Of a stretch of 64,000 nt of DNA, positions 37,501-45,993 are shown piece by piece. The DNA comes from Robiginitalea marina (GTDB taxonomy: Bacteria > Bacteroidota > Bacteroidia > Flavobacteriales > Flavobacteriaceae). The stretch lies in assembly GCF_024006985.1 (NCBI RefSeq), contig NZ_JAMXIB010000002.1, forward strand, positions 310,001-374,000, written 5' to 3'. The translations under genes and the position numbers were made by a program. Below the pieces are notes generated by a model. The model worked only from the letters and a program-made list of their open reading frames with translations, was not told the origin of the DNA and did not search any database. Every line of letters begins with the position of its first letter. The stretch's first letter is position 1.

Positions 37501-37998
37501 GTCCTTCTCCTTCAGCAAGGCATCCAGGGGCTTTCCTGCCGGCAGGGGGAGGTCGGCAACGGGGTAATCAGCCCCCGAAACCAGGTCGTTGATCATGCCC
37601 TGAAGGCCCATTTCCCGCCCATCGTCCGGGGAGTAGATCCGCGCAATCCCATACGCCATAAGGGCTTCAATCTCCCCGGGCAGGATTACGCCCCCTCCCC
37701 CGCCATAGATCCGGATATGGCCTGCACCCTTCTCCTGCAGCAGGTCGTGCATGTAGCGGAAGTACTCGTTATGCCCGCCCTGGTAGGAGGTCATGGCAAT
37801 GGCATTGGCATCTTCCTGAATGGCGCAATCGACCACTTCGGCCACCGAACGGTCATGGCCCAGGTGGATGACCTCAACGCCGGTGGACTGGATGATCCGG
37901 CGCATGATATTGATTGCGGCGTCATGCCCGTCAAAAAGGGAGGCAGCGGTTACGATGCGGATTTTATGGGTGGGAGAATACGGGGGGTGGGCGTCCAT
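34540..37998 (-). CDS. icmF: Fused acyl-CoA mutase IcmF (B12 domain - G-protein chaperone - mutase)
   Basis: This 1152-residue fusion has three parts. Residues about 10-140 are the cobalamin-binding domain with [13 protein letters not shown]; the lower-ligand motif is DxHxxA rather than DxHxxG, as I recall for IcmF. Residues about 195-420 are a MeaB-like GTPase with P-loop GTGGAGKSS (205-213) and a switch region. Residues from about 560 are the TIM-barrel mutase ([29 protein letters not shown]). IcmF interconverts isobutyryl-CoA and n-butyryl-CoA, and related forms use pivalyl-CoA, so it may take part in branched-chain or fatty acid catabolism. No neighbouring pathway genes narrow this. Confidence 0.92.
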   Translation of the reverse strand: MDAHPPYSPTHKIRIVTAASLFDGHDAAINIMRRIIQSTGVEVIHLGHDRSVAEVVDCAIQEDANAIAMTSYQGGHNEYFRYMHDLLQEKGAGHIRIYGGGGGVILPGEIEALMAYGIARIYSPDDGREMGLQGMINDLVSGADYPVADLPLPAGKPLDALLKEKDPRALARLISLAENRPGAYWQIQKDLPVPEKPAPVLGITGTGGAGKSSLVDELVRRFLNQYPDRTLGIISVDPSKRKTGGALLGDRIRMNAIHHPNVYMRSLATRQSNLALSKYVKEAVSVLQAAGFDLIILETSGIGQSDTEILEHSDLSLYVMTPEFGAATQLEKIDMLDFADLVAINKFDKRGAADALRDVKKQYQRNHGLWEAALDSLPVYGTIASQFNDPGMNRLYRAVIQGLADRGVSWAGALPADPGAEPEKIFIIPPARTRYLSEIAESNRAYDEMVAAQVGVAERLYGLYLAALTLSGIDPDPQALPCLTPSGIDADTFLQALPDGEARGLLEALLRQFESVRKDLNPHHWDQLLEWAGLRQKYREPVFRFEVRDREVEIETHTESLSHLQVPRVVLPRYRSWGDILRWLLQENVPGGFPYTAGLYPFKRKGEDPTRMFAGEGGPERTNRRFHYLSLDMPAKRLSTAFDSVTLYGHNPGHRPDIYGKIGNAGVSICCLDDAKKLYSGFHLTDPMTSVSMTINGPAPMLLGFFLNAAIDQNCEKYILAQGLEGEVRARIRELFAERGEEPPVYRGALPEGNDGLGLMLLGVTGDQVLPAAVYEQIREETLRQVRGTVQADILKEDQAQNTCIFSTEFALRLMGDVQEYFIDHEVRNFYSVSISGYHIAEAGANPITQLAFTLSNGFTYVEYYLSRGMDINSFGPNLSFFFSNGIDPEYAVIGRVARRIWAKAMREKYGADARAQMLKYHIQTSGRSLHAQEIDFNDIRTTLQALYAIYDNCNSLHTNAYDEAITTPTEESVRRAMAIQLIINKELGLARNENPLQGSFIIDELTDLVEEAVLYEFDRLTERGGVLGAMETMYQRSRIQEESLHYETLKHSGAYPIVGVNTFLNSKGSPTILPAEVIRATEEEKMAQIETLERVHARNAGTAAEWLTRLKEAAIRNENMFEVLMEVCKYCSLGQITRALFEVGGQYRRNM

Positions 37999-38295
37999 GA
38001 AAGTGTCCGGTTAAAACACCTGCAATTTACCGAAAATGAAAAGAAAGTCCATCCCCGTTCAGGATATAATAATTCCGGGGCCCGTTTTGGCCCGCTCATT
38101 CCTGATTTGTCAATGGTTGTCAGGGCATAACGGCAAGCCCGACATGCCCTTCCCGAAGGGTTATTGAATCCGAAGACATACTAAAGAGCTGAATTTTAGC
38201 GTTATACTTCCAGTATAGCGCAAAACATAATGCGGCCCTAACTTTTTGATAACCTCAGGCTCCCGCATAATGTTGAAATTTGCACCAGATTATTT

Positions 38296-38358
38296 GAGTT
38301 AGTCTTTTGAGTTAGTTAGTTAGTCTGGAAGCCCCGCCCTGGAGAAGGCGGGGTTTTC
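38296..38358 (+). ncRNA. Possible small transcript ending in an intrinsic terminator
   Basis: Within the 523-bp gap 37999-38521, a GTTAGT-rich stretch (GAGTTAGTC at 296-304, then GTTAGTTAGTTAGTC) is followed by a GC-rich hairpin CCCCGCC/GGCGGGG and TTTTCTT (38332-38360). No gene on the plus strand ends just upstream, so the terminator may belong to an unannotated RNA. Its 5' end is not visible. The rest of the gap shows no ORF. Confidence 0.3.
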
Positions 38359-38360
38359 TT
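38332..38360 (+). terminator. Orphan intrinsic terminator in the icmF upstream gap
   Basis: CCCCGCC/GGCGGGG stem with an 8-nt loop, then TTTTCTT. There is no protein gene upstream on this strand. Confidence 0.75.
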
Positions 38361-38497
38361 ATTTCGGGTGCCCTGTACCCGTGCGCTGCCGCAGGCTATT
38401 TGCCGACCACTCAAGGAAACCCCGGGGATTTAGATAAATAACCTTATTTTTAGTTAAATCGCCATGCAAGGCGACATCTAAAACCGTGTTTTCCCCG

Positions 38498-38505
38498 TAT
38501 ATTTG
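38498..38505 (+). promoter_or_regulatory. -7 box for the small ORF at 38522
   Basis: TATATTTG matches TAnnTTTG, 16 bp before the ATG at 38522, which would leave a leader of only about 10 nt. Confidence 0.5.
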
Positions 38506-38521
38506 ATAAAAACAGGTTGCC

Positions 38522-38716
38522 ATGGAAAAACAATATTGCAAAGTGGGTTCCAGCCATCCGCTGGATGAAGGGGTTCAGGGAATCACCCTCCTCGAAACCC
38601 AGTTGCAGCATTTTATGCGGAAGGCCTCTGAAGCGGCACGCGCCGATTCCCGGATGAAGGATTTCTTCGAAAGCAAAATCTTAAAAATCCAGAAGCAACT
38701 TCAGGAGTTTGCCTAA
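38522..38716 (+). CDS. Small hypothetical protein (64 aa)
   Basis: I do not recognise it. The 64 residues are polar at the start (MEKQYCKVGSSHPLDEG) and then form one or two amphipathic helices (GITLLETQLQHFMRKASEAARADSRMKDFFESKILKIQKQLQEF). A full TAnnTTTG box just upstream supports expression. Its stop overlaps the pyrF stop by 4 bp in convergent arrangement. It is probably cytoplasmic. Confidence 0.6.
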   Translation: MEKQYCKVGSSHPLDEGVQGITLLETQLQHFMRKASEAARADSRMKDFFESKILKIQKQLQEFA

Positions 38717-39537
38717 AGGCCTGCCGCCTTAAGGATCGCGGCCATCTCCATCTGGAGGGTTGCTGCCGCTTTTGTCGCTGCGGCGGCAAAATCTTCCCCC
38801 TGCGAGGCGTATATGATACCCCGGGATGAGTTGACCAGCAGCCCTACCCCATCGGTCATCCCATAGCGGCATACTTCCTCCAGGCTTCCGCCCTGGGCCC
38901 CGACCCCTGGGATCAGTAAAAAAGCATCAGGCACAACTTCCCTAACCTTACTGAGGTACGACGCCTTGGTCGCCCCAACCACATACATAAGCCTTTCAGG
39001 ATGACTATATTCCCTGCTTTGCCGCAGCACGCGCAGGCAGAGTTCCTCGGTCCCGCAGGGCAGCGTCTGGAAGTCGAAGGCCCCGGGGTTGGAAGTCAGG
39101 GCCAGCAAGATGACAAACCGGCCTTCGAAGGCCAGGAAGGGCTCCACCGAATCCCTGCCCATATACGGGGCAACCGTGAGGGCATCAAAATCCATCCCTT
39201 CGAAAAATGCACGGGCGTAGCGGCCTGAAGTATTGCCGATGTCGCCCCGCTTGGCGTCGGCTATGGTGAAATGGTCCGGATAATGGGTGTTGAGGTAGGC
39301 AATGGTCCTTTCCAGGGACGCCCAGCCGCGGCTTCCCCCGGCCTCGTAGAACGCCGTATTGGGCTTATACGCCACGCAGAGGTGGTGGGTGGCATCGATT
39401 ACCGCCTTATTGAAGGCAAAGACGGGGTCTTCCTCCCCCTGCAGCCCCGCGGGGAGTTGCTGCGGGTCCGTATCCAGGCCGATACACAGGAAACTGCGCT
39501 TGGCCAGGATTTGTGCCAGTAGGTGTTCGGTGCTCAT
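38713..39537 (-). CDS. pyrF: Orotidine 5'-phosphate decarboxylase (type 2)
   Basis: This 274-residue enzyme makes UMP from OMP. It has the type 2 layout: FLCIGLDTDPQQLP, FNKAVIDATHHLCVAYKPNTAFYEA, the catalytic ADAKRGDIGNTSGRYARAFF (Asp-Lys-Asp network), DALTVAPYMGRDSVEPFL and FLLIPGVGAQGGSLEEV. It starts 6 bp after the prfA stop on the same strand, so co-transcription is likely. Confidence 0.95.
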   Translation of the reverse strand: MSTEHLLAQILAKRSFLCIGLDTDPQQLPAGLQGEEDPVFAFNKAVIDATHHLCVAYKPNTAFYEAGGSRGWASLERTIAYLNTHYPDHFTIADAKRGDIGNTSGRYARAFFEGMDFDALTVAPYMGRDSVEPFLAFEGRFVILLALTSNPGAFDFQTLPCGTEELCLRVLRQSREYSHPERLMYVVGATKASYLSKVREVVPDAFLLIPGVGAQGGSLEEVCRYGMTDGVGLLVNSSRGIIYASQGEDFAAAATKAAATLQMEMAAILKAAGL

Positions 39538-39543
39538 CTCAGA

Positions 39544-40620
39544 TCAGAATGCCTCGGAGGCCTCCTTTAGTTTTTCGGTGTTGTGGACCAGCATCAGTTC
39601 GTCGATTATGCGCTGCAGGTCCCCGTTGATGATATTCTGCAGGTCGTAGAGGGTCAGGCCGATCCGGTGGTCGGTGACCCGCCCCTGTGGGTAGTTGTAG
39701 GTGCGTATCTTGGCCGAACGGTCGCCGCTGCTGACCTGGGAATTCCGGCGGGCAGCATCCTCTTCCTGTTTCTTGGCCAACTCCATGTCGTACAGGCGCG
39801 AGCGGAGCACCCTAAACGCCTTGTCCTTGTTTTTATGCTGTGATTTTTCGTCCTGGCACTGGGCCACGATCCCGGTCGGGAGGTGGGTCAGGCGGACGGC
39901 CGAATAGGTGGTGTTCACCGATTGGCCCCCGGGTCCCGAGGAACAGAAATAGTCGATGCGGACGTCCTTCGGGTCGATGTGCACCTCGAATTCCTCGGCC
40001 TCGGGGAGTACCATCACCGTGGCGGCGCTGGTATGTACCCGGCCCTGGGTCTCCGTCTGGGGCACCCGCTGTACCCGGTGCACCCCGGCCTCGAACTTCA
40101 GGGTCCCATAAACATCTTCCCCCGTCACCTCGAACTGGATTTCCTTATACCCCCCGCTGGTACCCTCACTGAAATCGAGCACGTGGGTCTTCCACCCCCG
40201 AGATTCACAGTATTTGGTGTACATGCGGTAAAGGTCCCCGGCAAATATACTGGCTTCGTCGCCCCCGGTACCCGCGCGGATTTCCATCACCACGTCCTTG
40301 GCGTCTTCCGGGTCCTTGGGGATCAGGAGCATCTTGATTTCCTCTTCCAGGACGGGAAGGGCCTCACGGGCCTCCTCCAACTGCAGTTTTGCCATTTCGG
40401 CCATCTCAGGGTCGCCCCCATGGGAGAGGATTTCCTCGGCCTCCCGGAGGAGGTCCTTCAATTCCAGGTACCGGCGGCGCCGGTCCATGATGACTTTAAG
40501 GTCCTTGTACTCCTTGTTGAGTTGGACGTATTTCTTCTGGTCTGTAATGATGTCGGGTTGGATGATCAGGTCCGAGACCTCATCAAACCGCTGTTTTACG
40601 ATGTCGAGCTTTTCGAGCAT
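39544..40620 (-). CDS. prfA: Peptide chain release factor 1
   Basis: This 358-residue protein terminates translation at UAA and UAG. It has the helical domain 1, a PxT-type codon-reading region ([18 protein letters not shown], with the PET triad) and the catalytic GGQ in [27 protein letters not shown]. The C-terminus is normal. It is followed by pyrF. Confidence 0.96.
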   Translation of the reverse strand: MLEKLDIVKQRFDEVSDLIIQPDIITDQKKYVQLNKEYKDLKVIMDRRRRYLELKDLLREAEEILSHGGDPEMAEMAKLQLEEAREALPVLEEEIKMLLIPKDPEDAKDVVMEIRAGTGGDEASIFAGDLYRMYTKYCESRGWKTHVLDFSEGTSGGYKEIQFEVTGEDVYGTLKFEAGVHRVQRVPQTETQGRVHTSAATVMVLPEAEEFEVHIDPKDVRIDYFCSSGPGGQSVNTTYSAVRLTHLPTGIVAQCQDEKSQHKNKDKAFRVLRSRLYDMELAKKQEEDAARRNSQVSSGDRSAKIRTYNYPQGRVTDHRIGLTLYDLQNIINGDLQRIIDELMLVHNTEKLKEASEAF

Positions 40621-40760
40621 AGCCTCCTGAATTCCCCGCGAAGGTACGATTTTTTAGGGGGATTTTCCAGGCATCCCCCAGGCGGGAAAACAGGCCACCG
40701 GTACCCGGGGCGCCTTGAAGCAAAGGGCAAAGTAACGGCCGAAGCAGGGAACCCCGGGGC

Positions 40761-41192
40761 TTAATCGAACACCCTCAGGAGGTTGCCGCTCAGCGTGGTA
40801 TTGAAGATTTTCAGGGGGTTTTGGGTAATGGCATTCAGGGGGGTGCCGTCCTGGGCAAACCGCGACCCGTGCACATAACACTCGAAGATGCCCCCCTGGA
40901 TGTCGACAAAAGACACCCCGGGGTTCTGTTCGTGGCTGCAAATGCGGCTGGCTGCCACGAATTGCCCTTCGAGGTTGCGGGCCACCACCACATCATTGCG
41001 GACGATGAAATCCCCCGGGTCCTGCAGGGCGGTGCCGTCAGGGCCGCTAAGGTCGATGGTAAAGTCGACGCCCGTGGGGACTTCCTCCCCTCCCCCGGGT
41101 TCCCCGTCTTTTGAACATCCCTGCAAACAGGGAAAGGTAAGGGCGAAAGCCGCCCCGGCCCCCAGGGACCTTAAAAATGCTTTCCGTTCCAT
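40761..41192 (-). CDS. Rieske [2Fe-2S] lipoprotein
   Basis: The start MERKAFLRSLGAGAAFALTFPCLQGC combines a Tat-like n-region with a lipobox ending at Cys 26. The mature protein has a Rieske motif with C-S-H (ASRICSHEQ) and C-Y-V-H (FECYVHGSRF). These supply two Cys and two His for a 2Fe-2S cluster. At 143 residues it is a small stand-alone Rieske protein, not part of a bc complex in this window. An electron-carrier role in the periplasm is inference. Confidence 0.85.
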   Translation of the reverse strand: MERKAFLRSLGAGAAFALTFPCLQGCSKDGEPGGGEEVPTGVDFTIDLSGPDGTALQDPGDFIVRNDVVVARNLEGQFVAASRICSHEQNPGVSFVDIQGGIFECYVHGSRFAQDGTPLNAITQNPLKIFNTTLSGNLLRVFD

Positions 41193-41256
41193 AGGCTTTT
41201 GTATTGGGGATGCCCCCACCTTTACAAAAACGTCCGGAACCTCGATTTCGTGTGCT

Positions 41257-42435
41257 TCAGTACTGAAACGTGCCGTAAGGGGTCTTCAGGGTCAGCTTTT
41301 TGGAAGGGGCCGCTTCCACGCGTCCGACCACCCGGGCTTCCACCCCGAAAGATTGGGAGAGGGCGACCAGCCCTGGGGCCAGGGATTCGGGAACGTAGAG
41401 CTCCATGCGGTGGCCGCAGTTAAAGACCTGGTACATTTCCTTCCAGGAAGTGCCCGATTCCCGCTGGATCAGTTCAAACAGCGGGGGCACCGGGAAAAGG
41501 TTGTCTTTGATGACGTGCAACCCTTCTACAAAATGCAGGACCTTGGTCTGAGCCCCGCCACTGCAATGCACCATGCCGTGGATGTCCGAAGGGCCATAGG
41601 CCTCCAGTACCTTTTTGATGATGGGGGCATAGGTGCGGGTGGGCGACAATACCAGGTGGCCGGCATCCAGCGGGGTGCCGGGGACCGGGTCGGTCAGGGC
41701 GGTGGACCCGGAATAGACCAGGGCTTCCGGGATTTCCGGGTCGAAGCTTTCGGGGTACTTGCCGGCCAGGTCGCGGGCGAAGACGTCGTGGCGGGCCGAG
41801 GTGAGGCCATTGCTCCCCATGCCCCCGTTGTACCCGGTTTCATAGGTGGCCTGCCCGAAGGACGCCAGGCCCACGATCACGTCCCCTTCCCGGATGCGGG
41901 CATTGTCGATCACCTGGTCGCGCCGGATGCGGGCCGTAACGGTAGAATCGACGATTACGGTCCGTACCAGGTCGCCCACATCGGCCGTTTCCCCCCCGGT
42001 GCTGTGGATGGTAATACCCCATTGGTGGAGGTCGGCGATCAGTTCTTCCGTGCCCCGGATGATGGCCGCAATCACCTCCCCGGGGATTTTGTTGGCGTTC
42101 CGCCCGATGGTGGAACTCAACAGGATGTTGTCGGTAATCCCCACGCACAGCAGGTCGTCGAGGTTCATCACCAGGGCATCCTGGGCGATCCCCTTCCAGA
42201 CGGACAGGTCTCCCGTCTCCCGCCAGTACATATAGGCCAGGGACGACTTGGTGCCCGCCCCGTCGGCGTGCATCACCAGGCAGTACTCCGGGTCGCCGGT
42301 GAGGTGATCGGGGACAATTTTGCAAAACGCCCTGGGAAACAAGCCCTTATCGATATTCGCGATGGCTTTGTGCACCTCTTCTTTGGTGGCGGAAACCCCG
42401 CGTTTCGCATAGCGGCCGGAATGGTTCTGATCCAT
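41257..42435 (-). CDS. purM: Phosphoribosylformylglycinamidine cyclo-ligase (PurM)
   Basis: The start MDQNHSGRYAKRGVSATKEEVHKAI is chosen because 68 upstream in-frame residues look non-coding. The 392-residue protein forms aminoimidazole ribotide in purine synthesis with ATP. The PurM/AIRS family pattern is visible in EYCLVMHADGAGTKSSLAYMYWRE, HSTGGETADVGDLV, GSNGLTSARHDVF and HCSGGAQTKVLHF. It is longer than the E. coli enzyme (345), as usual for the Bacteroidota form. Confidence 0.9.
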   Translation of the reverse strand: MDQNHSGRYAKRGVSATKEEVHKAIANIDKGLFPRAFCKIVPDHLTGDPEYCLVMHADGAGTKSSLAYMYWRETGDLSVWKGIAQDALVMNLDDLLCVGITDNILLSSTIGRNANKIPGEVIAAIIRGTEELIADLHQWGITIHSTGGETADVGDLVRTVIVDSTVTARIRRDQVIDNARIREGDVIVGLASFGQATYETGYNGGMGSNGLTSARHDVFARDLAGKYPESFDPEIPEALVYSGSTALTDPVPGTPLDAGHLVLSPTRTYAPIIKKVLEAYGPSDIHGMVHCSGGAQTKVLHFVEGLHVIKDNLFPVPPLFELIQRESGTSWKEMYQVFNCGHRMELYVPESLAPGLVALSQSFGVEARVVGRVEAAPSKKLTLKTPYGTFQY

Positions 42436-42518
42436 GGGTACGTCAGGTTGGGATGGGGCAAAAATACGCCAATTGGAGGGAACCCCCCGGGTTTCCCCCT
42501 GAAAAAGGCGAAATGACC

Positions 42519-44720
42519 CTACTTCAAAAACAACAATTCCCGGTAGCGGGCCAGGGGCCAGTAATCGTCGGCTACCAGGCGTTCCAGCCGGTCGCTGTGG
42601 TGGCGGATCTCCTCGAAAAAGGGTAAAACGGCCTCGCAATAGGCCTCTGCTTTTTTAGGGACTTCCCTAAGGGTATTGGCCCTTTTGCGCGCCTCCGTCA
42701 TGGCTTCGGTTTTCTGGTGCAGCGCCTGCAAGTGCTCCGACAGCTGCTCCAAGAGGGCCAGCTGGGCCCCGGCCATTTTCTTGTGGGCAGCCCCGTAGAC
42801 CTCCTTCAGCCCGGCGATGTTTTCGAGCAACTGGTTCTGGTACCCGACCACGGCGGGGATAATGGAGTGATATACAAGTTCCCCCAGCACGCGCCCCTCG
42901 ATCTGCCGGTTGAGGATGTAGGTTTCCAGTTCCACCTCGTAACGGGCCAGGAGTTCCTTTTCGGTGAGCACCCCCAGGGAAGCAAACAGCTCCCGGGTTT
43001 CAGGGGCAGTCAGGACCTTCATGGCCACGGGGGTGGTTTTGTTGTTGCTCAGCTTGCGCCGGGCGGCCTCCTTTTCCCACTGGGGGCTGTAGCCGTCCCC
43101 ATCGAACCGGATGCGCTTGCTCGATTTGATGTATTCCCGAAGCACATTAAAAATGGCCTCGTCCTTTTTCAATTTTTTCTTTTCGATCAGCTGGTCCACG
43201 GCAGCCTTGAATTCATTCAGCTGCCGGGCCACGATGGTATTTAGCACCGTCATGGGCCTCGCGCAATTTGCCCGGGAACCCACCCCCCGCATTTCGAACT
43301 TGTTCCCGGTAAAGGCAAAGGGGGAGGTCCGGTTGCGGTCGGTGTTGTCGAGAAGGATTTCCGGGATCTTGCCCACCACGTTGAGCTTAAGCTCGGTTTT
43401 CTCTTCCGGGGACAACTTCCCCTGTGAAACCCCCTCCAGTTCATCCAGCACTGCGCTCAGCTGGGTGCCGATGAAGATGGAGATAATGGCCGGGGGCGCC
43501 TCATTGGCCCCCAGGCGGTGGTCGTTGCTGGCCGAGGCGATGGAGGCGCGAAGCAACTCCTCATAACGGTCGACGGCCTTGATGGTGTTCACAAAAAAGG
43601 TGAGGAACTGCAGGTTCTTCATGGGGGTGGACCCCGGGCTCAGCAGGTTGGTGCCGGTGTCGGTGCTCAGCGACCAGTTGTTGTGCTTGCCCGATCCGTT
43701 GATGCCCTCAAAGGGTTTTTCGTGAAACAATACCCGCAGCCCGTGCCGGTCGGCCACCTTATCCATTACGTCCATCAGCAGCAGGTTGTGGTCCACGGCC
43801 AGGTTGGCCTCCTCAAAAACGGGGGCCAGCTCGAACTGGTTCGGGGCCACCTCGTTGTGGCGGGTTTTGACCGGGATGCCCAGCAGCATGCATTCCTGCT
43901 CCAGGTCGCGCATAAACTGGAAGGCCCTGCCCGGGATGACCCCGAAGTAGTGGTCGTCGAGTTGCTGGCCCTTGGCCGCCGATTGGCCCACCAGGGTGCG
44001 TCCGGCCAGGAGGAGGTCTGGCCGGGTCTGCGCCAGGGCCTTGTCGACCAGGAAGTACTCCTGCTCCCAGCCCAGGGTTGCAATAACCTTGTTCACGTTC
44101 TTGTCGAAGTAGCGGGCCACCGCGGTGGCTGCAACATCCACGGCGTGGAGTGCCCGTAGCAAAGGGGTCTTGTTGTCGAGGGCTTCCCCGGTGTACGAGA
44201 CGAAAACCGTGGGAATGCAAAGGGTGGAGCCGTAAATAAAGGCCGGGGAAGTCGGGTCCCAGGCCGTATAGCCCCGGGCTTCAAAGGTATTGCGGATGCC
44301 CCCGCTTGGAAAGCTCGAGGCATCGGGCTCCTGTTGCACCAGCTGGCTTCCTCCGAATTTCTCAATGGCCCGCCCATCGGGGAGCAGGTCGAAAAAGGCG
44401 TCGTGTTTCTCAGCCGTTGCCCCGGTAAGGGGCTGGAACCAGTGCGTATAATGGGTGGCCCCCATGGAAATGGCCCAGGCCTTCATGGCTTCGGCCACCT
44501 GGTCGGCTATTTTCCGGTCTATCTTGGTCCCGGAAAAAATAGCGGCCTTCACGCTGGCCAGGGCATCGCGGGTCAGGTATTGCAGCATGCGCTCTTCATT
44601 GAAAACGCGTTGGCCGAAGTACTCGGAACGGCGGACGCCCTCTTCCTTAATGGGGGCAACGGGGGCCCGGGAGGCAAAATTGGCCTGGTTTCTTTGGGTG
44701 TTCATCATGGATTTATTCAA
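42519..44720 (-). CDS. glnN: Glutamine synthetase type III
   Basis: At 733 residues this is the large GSIII form. The N-terminal part contains GVRRSEYFGQRVFNEERMLQYLT. The catalytic core has FRNRTSP-like NRTSPFAFTGNKFEMRGVGSRANCARPMTVLNT and GINGSGKHNNWSLSTDTGTNL, with ATHYTHWFQPLTGATAEKHDAF before it. It condenses Glu and ammonia with ATP. An alternative start at 44705 (MNTQRNQ) is possible. It is divergently transcribed from a GSII gene, sharing a 193-bp control region with dyads also seen before PII-amt. Confidence 0.94.
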   Translation of the reverse strand: MNKSMMNTQRNQANFASRAPVAPIKEEGVRRSEYFGQRVFNEERMLQYLTRDALASVKAAIFSGTKIDRKIADQVAEAMKAWAISMGATHYTHWFQPLTGATAEKHDAFFDLLPDGRAIEKFGGSQLVQQEPDASSFPSGGIRNTFEARGYTAWDPTSPAFIYGSTLCIPTVFVSYTGEALDNKTPLLRALHAVDVAATAVARYFDKNVNKVIATLGWEQEYFLVDKALAQTRPDLLLAGRTLVGQSAAKGQQLDDHYFGVIPGRAFQFMRDLEQECMLLGIPVKTRHNEVAPNQFELAPVFEEANLAVDHNLLLMDVMDKVADRHGLRVLFHEKPFEGINGSGKHNNWSLSTDTGTNLLSPGSTPMKNLQFLTFFVNTIKAVDRYEELLRASIASASNDHRLGANEAPPAIISIFIGTQLSAVLDELEGVSQGKLSPEEKTELKLNVVGKIPEILLDNTDRNRTSPFAFTGNKFEMRGVGSRANCARPMTVLNTIVARQLNEFKAAVDQLIEKKKLKKDEAIFNVLREYIKSSKRIRFDGDGYSPQWEKEAARRKLSNNKTTPVAMKVLTAPETRELFASLGVLTEKELLARYEVELETYILNRQIEGRVLGELVYHSIIPAVVGYQNQLLENIAGLKEVYGAAHKKMAGAQLALLEQLSEHLQALHQKTEAMTEARKRANTLREVPKKAEAYCEAVLPFFEEIRHHSDRLERLVADDYWPLARYRELLFLK

Positions 44721-44782
44721 GATCAGGAGGTAAAATTACGGATTTCACAAAAACAAATTTCGATTTTTTATAAAACCATACC

Positions 44783-44800
44783 CCCCTCCCAAAAAGGGGT
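44783..44800. promoter_or_regulatory. Nitrogen-locus dyad in the glnN/glnA region
   Basis: CCCC-N9-GGGGT has the same arm sequence and identical 9-nt spacer as the two dyads before PII-amt, although the spacer bases differ. It lies between the divergent synthetase genes and could act on both. Confidence 0.45.
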
Positions 44801-44832
44801 CTGTTGATAATTTTATCGCTTTTTTTGATAAC

Positions 44833-44840
44833 TACCCCTA
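44833..44840. promoter_or_regulatory. Nitrogen-locus half-site before glnA
   Basis: TACCCCTA is identical to the left arm of the distal PII-amt dyad. It is 52 bp from the CCCC of the first site, matching the 53-bp spacing in front of PII-amt. The right arm is absent. Confidence 0.4.
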
Positions 44841-44871
44841 ATAATTGCTGCACCCAGTTCATAAATAATAT

Positions 44872-44879
44872 TATTTTTG
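44872..44879 (+). promoter_or_regulatory. -7 box for glnA
   Basis: TATTTTTG matches TAnnTTTG, 34 bp before the ATG at 44914. A TTG lies 24 bp upstream of it, slightly far for a -33 element. Confidence 0.5.
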
Positions 44880-44913
44880 TGCCTCGATACATGAACCCAA
44901 AGTAAACCCTTCA

Positions 44914-45942
44914 ATGATGAACAAAGCTAAGTTAGAGTATATCTGGCTGGACGGTTACCAGCCAACTCCCAACATGAGGAGCAAAACGAAGATCGAGACG
45001 GATTTCAGCGGGAAGCTGGAAGACTGCCCCATCTGGTCCTTCGATGGAAGTTCCACCCAGCAGGCGGAGGGCGGCTCCTCGGATTGTCTCCTGAAGCCCG
45101 TGTCCATCTATCCGGACCCGGCCCGGGAAAATGGCTACCTGGTAATGTGCGAAGTCCTGAGCCCGGACGGCACCCCCCACCCCACCAATTCCCGCGCCAC
45201 CATTGACTCGGATGCCGACGGGGATTTCTGGTTTGGCTTTGAGCAGGAATATTTCATCATGGACACCCATACAGACCTGCCCCTGGGCTTTCCCCCCGGC
45301 GGGTATCCCGGGCCGCAGGGCCTCTACTATTGTTCTGTAGGGGGCAAGAATACCCACGGGCGCGAACTGGTGGAACGCCATGCCGATTTCTGCCTGCAGG
45401 CAGGCCTCAATTTCGAGGGTATCAACCAGGAAGTGGCTTGCGGACAATGGGAATTCCAAATTTTTGCCAAGGGCGCCAAAAATGCCGGTGACCAGGTGTG
45501 GGTGGCCCGCTACATGCTCGACCGCCTTACCGAGGAATACGGATGGTACATTGAATACCACCCAAAACCCATCAAGGGGGACTGGAACGGAAGCGGGATG
45601 CACGCCAACTTCTCCAATACCCTGCTGAGGACCTGCGGATCCAGGGAAATTTACGAGAAGGTATGCGAGGCTTTCCGGCCGGTACGGGAGGAACATATCG
45701 CCGTATACGGAGCGGATAACGACCAGCGACTGACCGGGAAACACGAAACGGCTTCCATACACGACTTCAGCTACGGGGTTTCCGACCGTGGCGCTTCCAT
45801 CCGCATCCCGATCCTGACCGTGGAACGCGGCTGGAAAGGCTGGCTCGAAGACCGCCGTCCGGCGTCCAACGCCGACCCGTACAGGGTTGCTGCGCGCATC
45901 ATCAAAACCGTGGAAGGGGCCAACATCCAGGTGACTGCCTGA
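44914..45942 (+). CDS. glnA: Glutamine synthetase type II (eukaryote-like)
   Basis: This 342-residue enzyme is the short GSII form found in eukaryotes and some bacteria. It has LEYIWLDGYQPTPNMRSKTK, IWSFDGSSTQQAEGGSSDCLLKPV (beta-grasp), WFGFEQEYFIM, GINQEVACGQWEFQI, GDWNGSGMHANFS (ammonia/ATP loop) and SDRGASIRIP. Assignment to type II is clear from length and these motifs. It is divergent from the GSIII gene. Having both types next to each other suggests use under different nitrogen or feedback conditions. Confidence 0.94.
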   Translation: MMNKAKLEYIWLDGYQPTPNMRSKTKIETDFSGKLEDCPIWSFDGSSTQQAEGGSSDCLLKPVSIYPDPARENGYLVMCEVLSPDGTPHPTNSRATIDSDADGDFWFGFEQEYFIMDTHTDLPLGFPPGGYPGPQGLYYCSVGGKNTHGRELVERHADFCLQAGLNFEGINQEVACGQWEFQIFAKGAKNAGDQVWVARYMLDRLTEEYGWYIEYHPKPIKGDWNGSGMHANFSNTLLRTCGSREIYEKVCEAFRPVREEHIAVYGADNDQRLTGKHETASIHDFSYGVSDRGASIRIPILTVERGWKGWLEDRRPASNADPYRVAARIIKTVEGANIQVTA

Positions 45943-45963
45943 AACCCTTTGCCAGGAATAAGG

Positions 45964-45993
45964 AACCCCGCTCAAAAAGGCGGGGTTTTTTTA
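45964..45993. terminator. Intrinsic terminator after glnA
   Basis: AACCCCGC/GCGGGGTT with an 8-nt loop leads into seven T. It overlaps the stop region of the convergent exchanger gene. Confidence 0.9.

Noticed and set aside
36310-38130. Long plus-strand open frame (606 codons) opposite icmF
   Set aside because: It is a GC-rich shadow of the mutase gene: low-complexity composition, no family motifs, and the opposite frame has clear B12, GTPase and mutase domains. Similar shadows at 2734-3795, 17095-18378 and 40888-42516 were dropped for the same reason.
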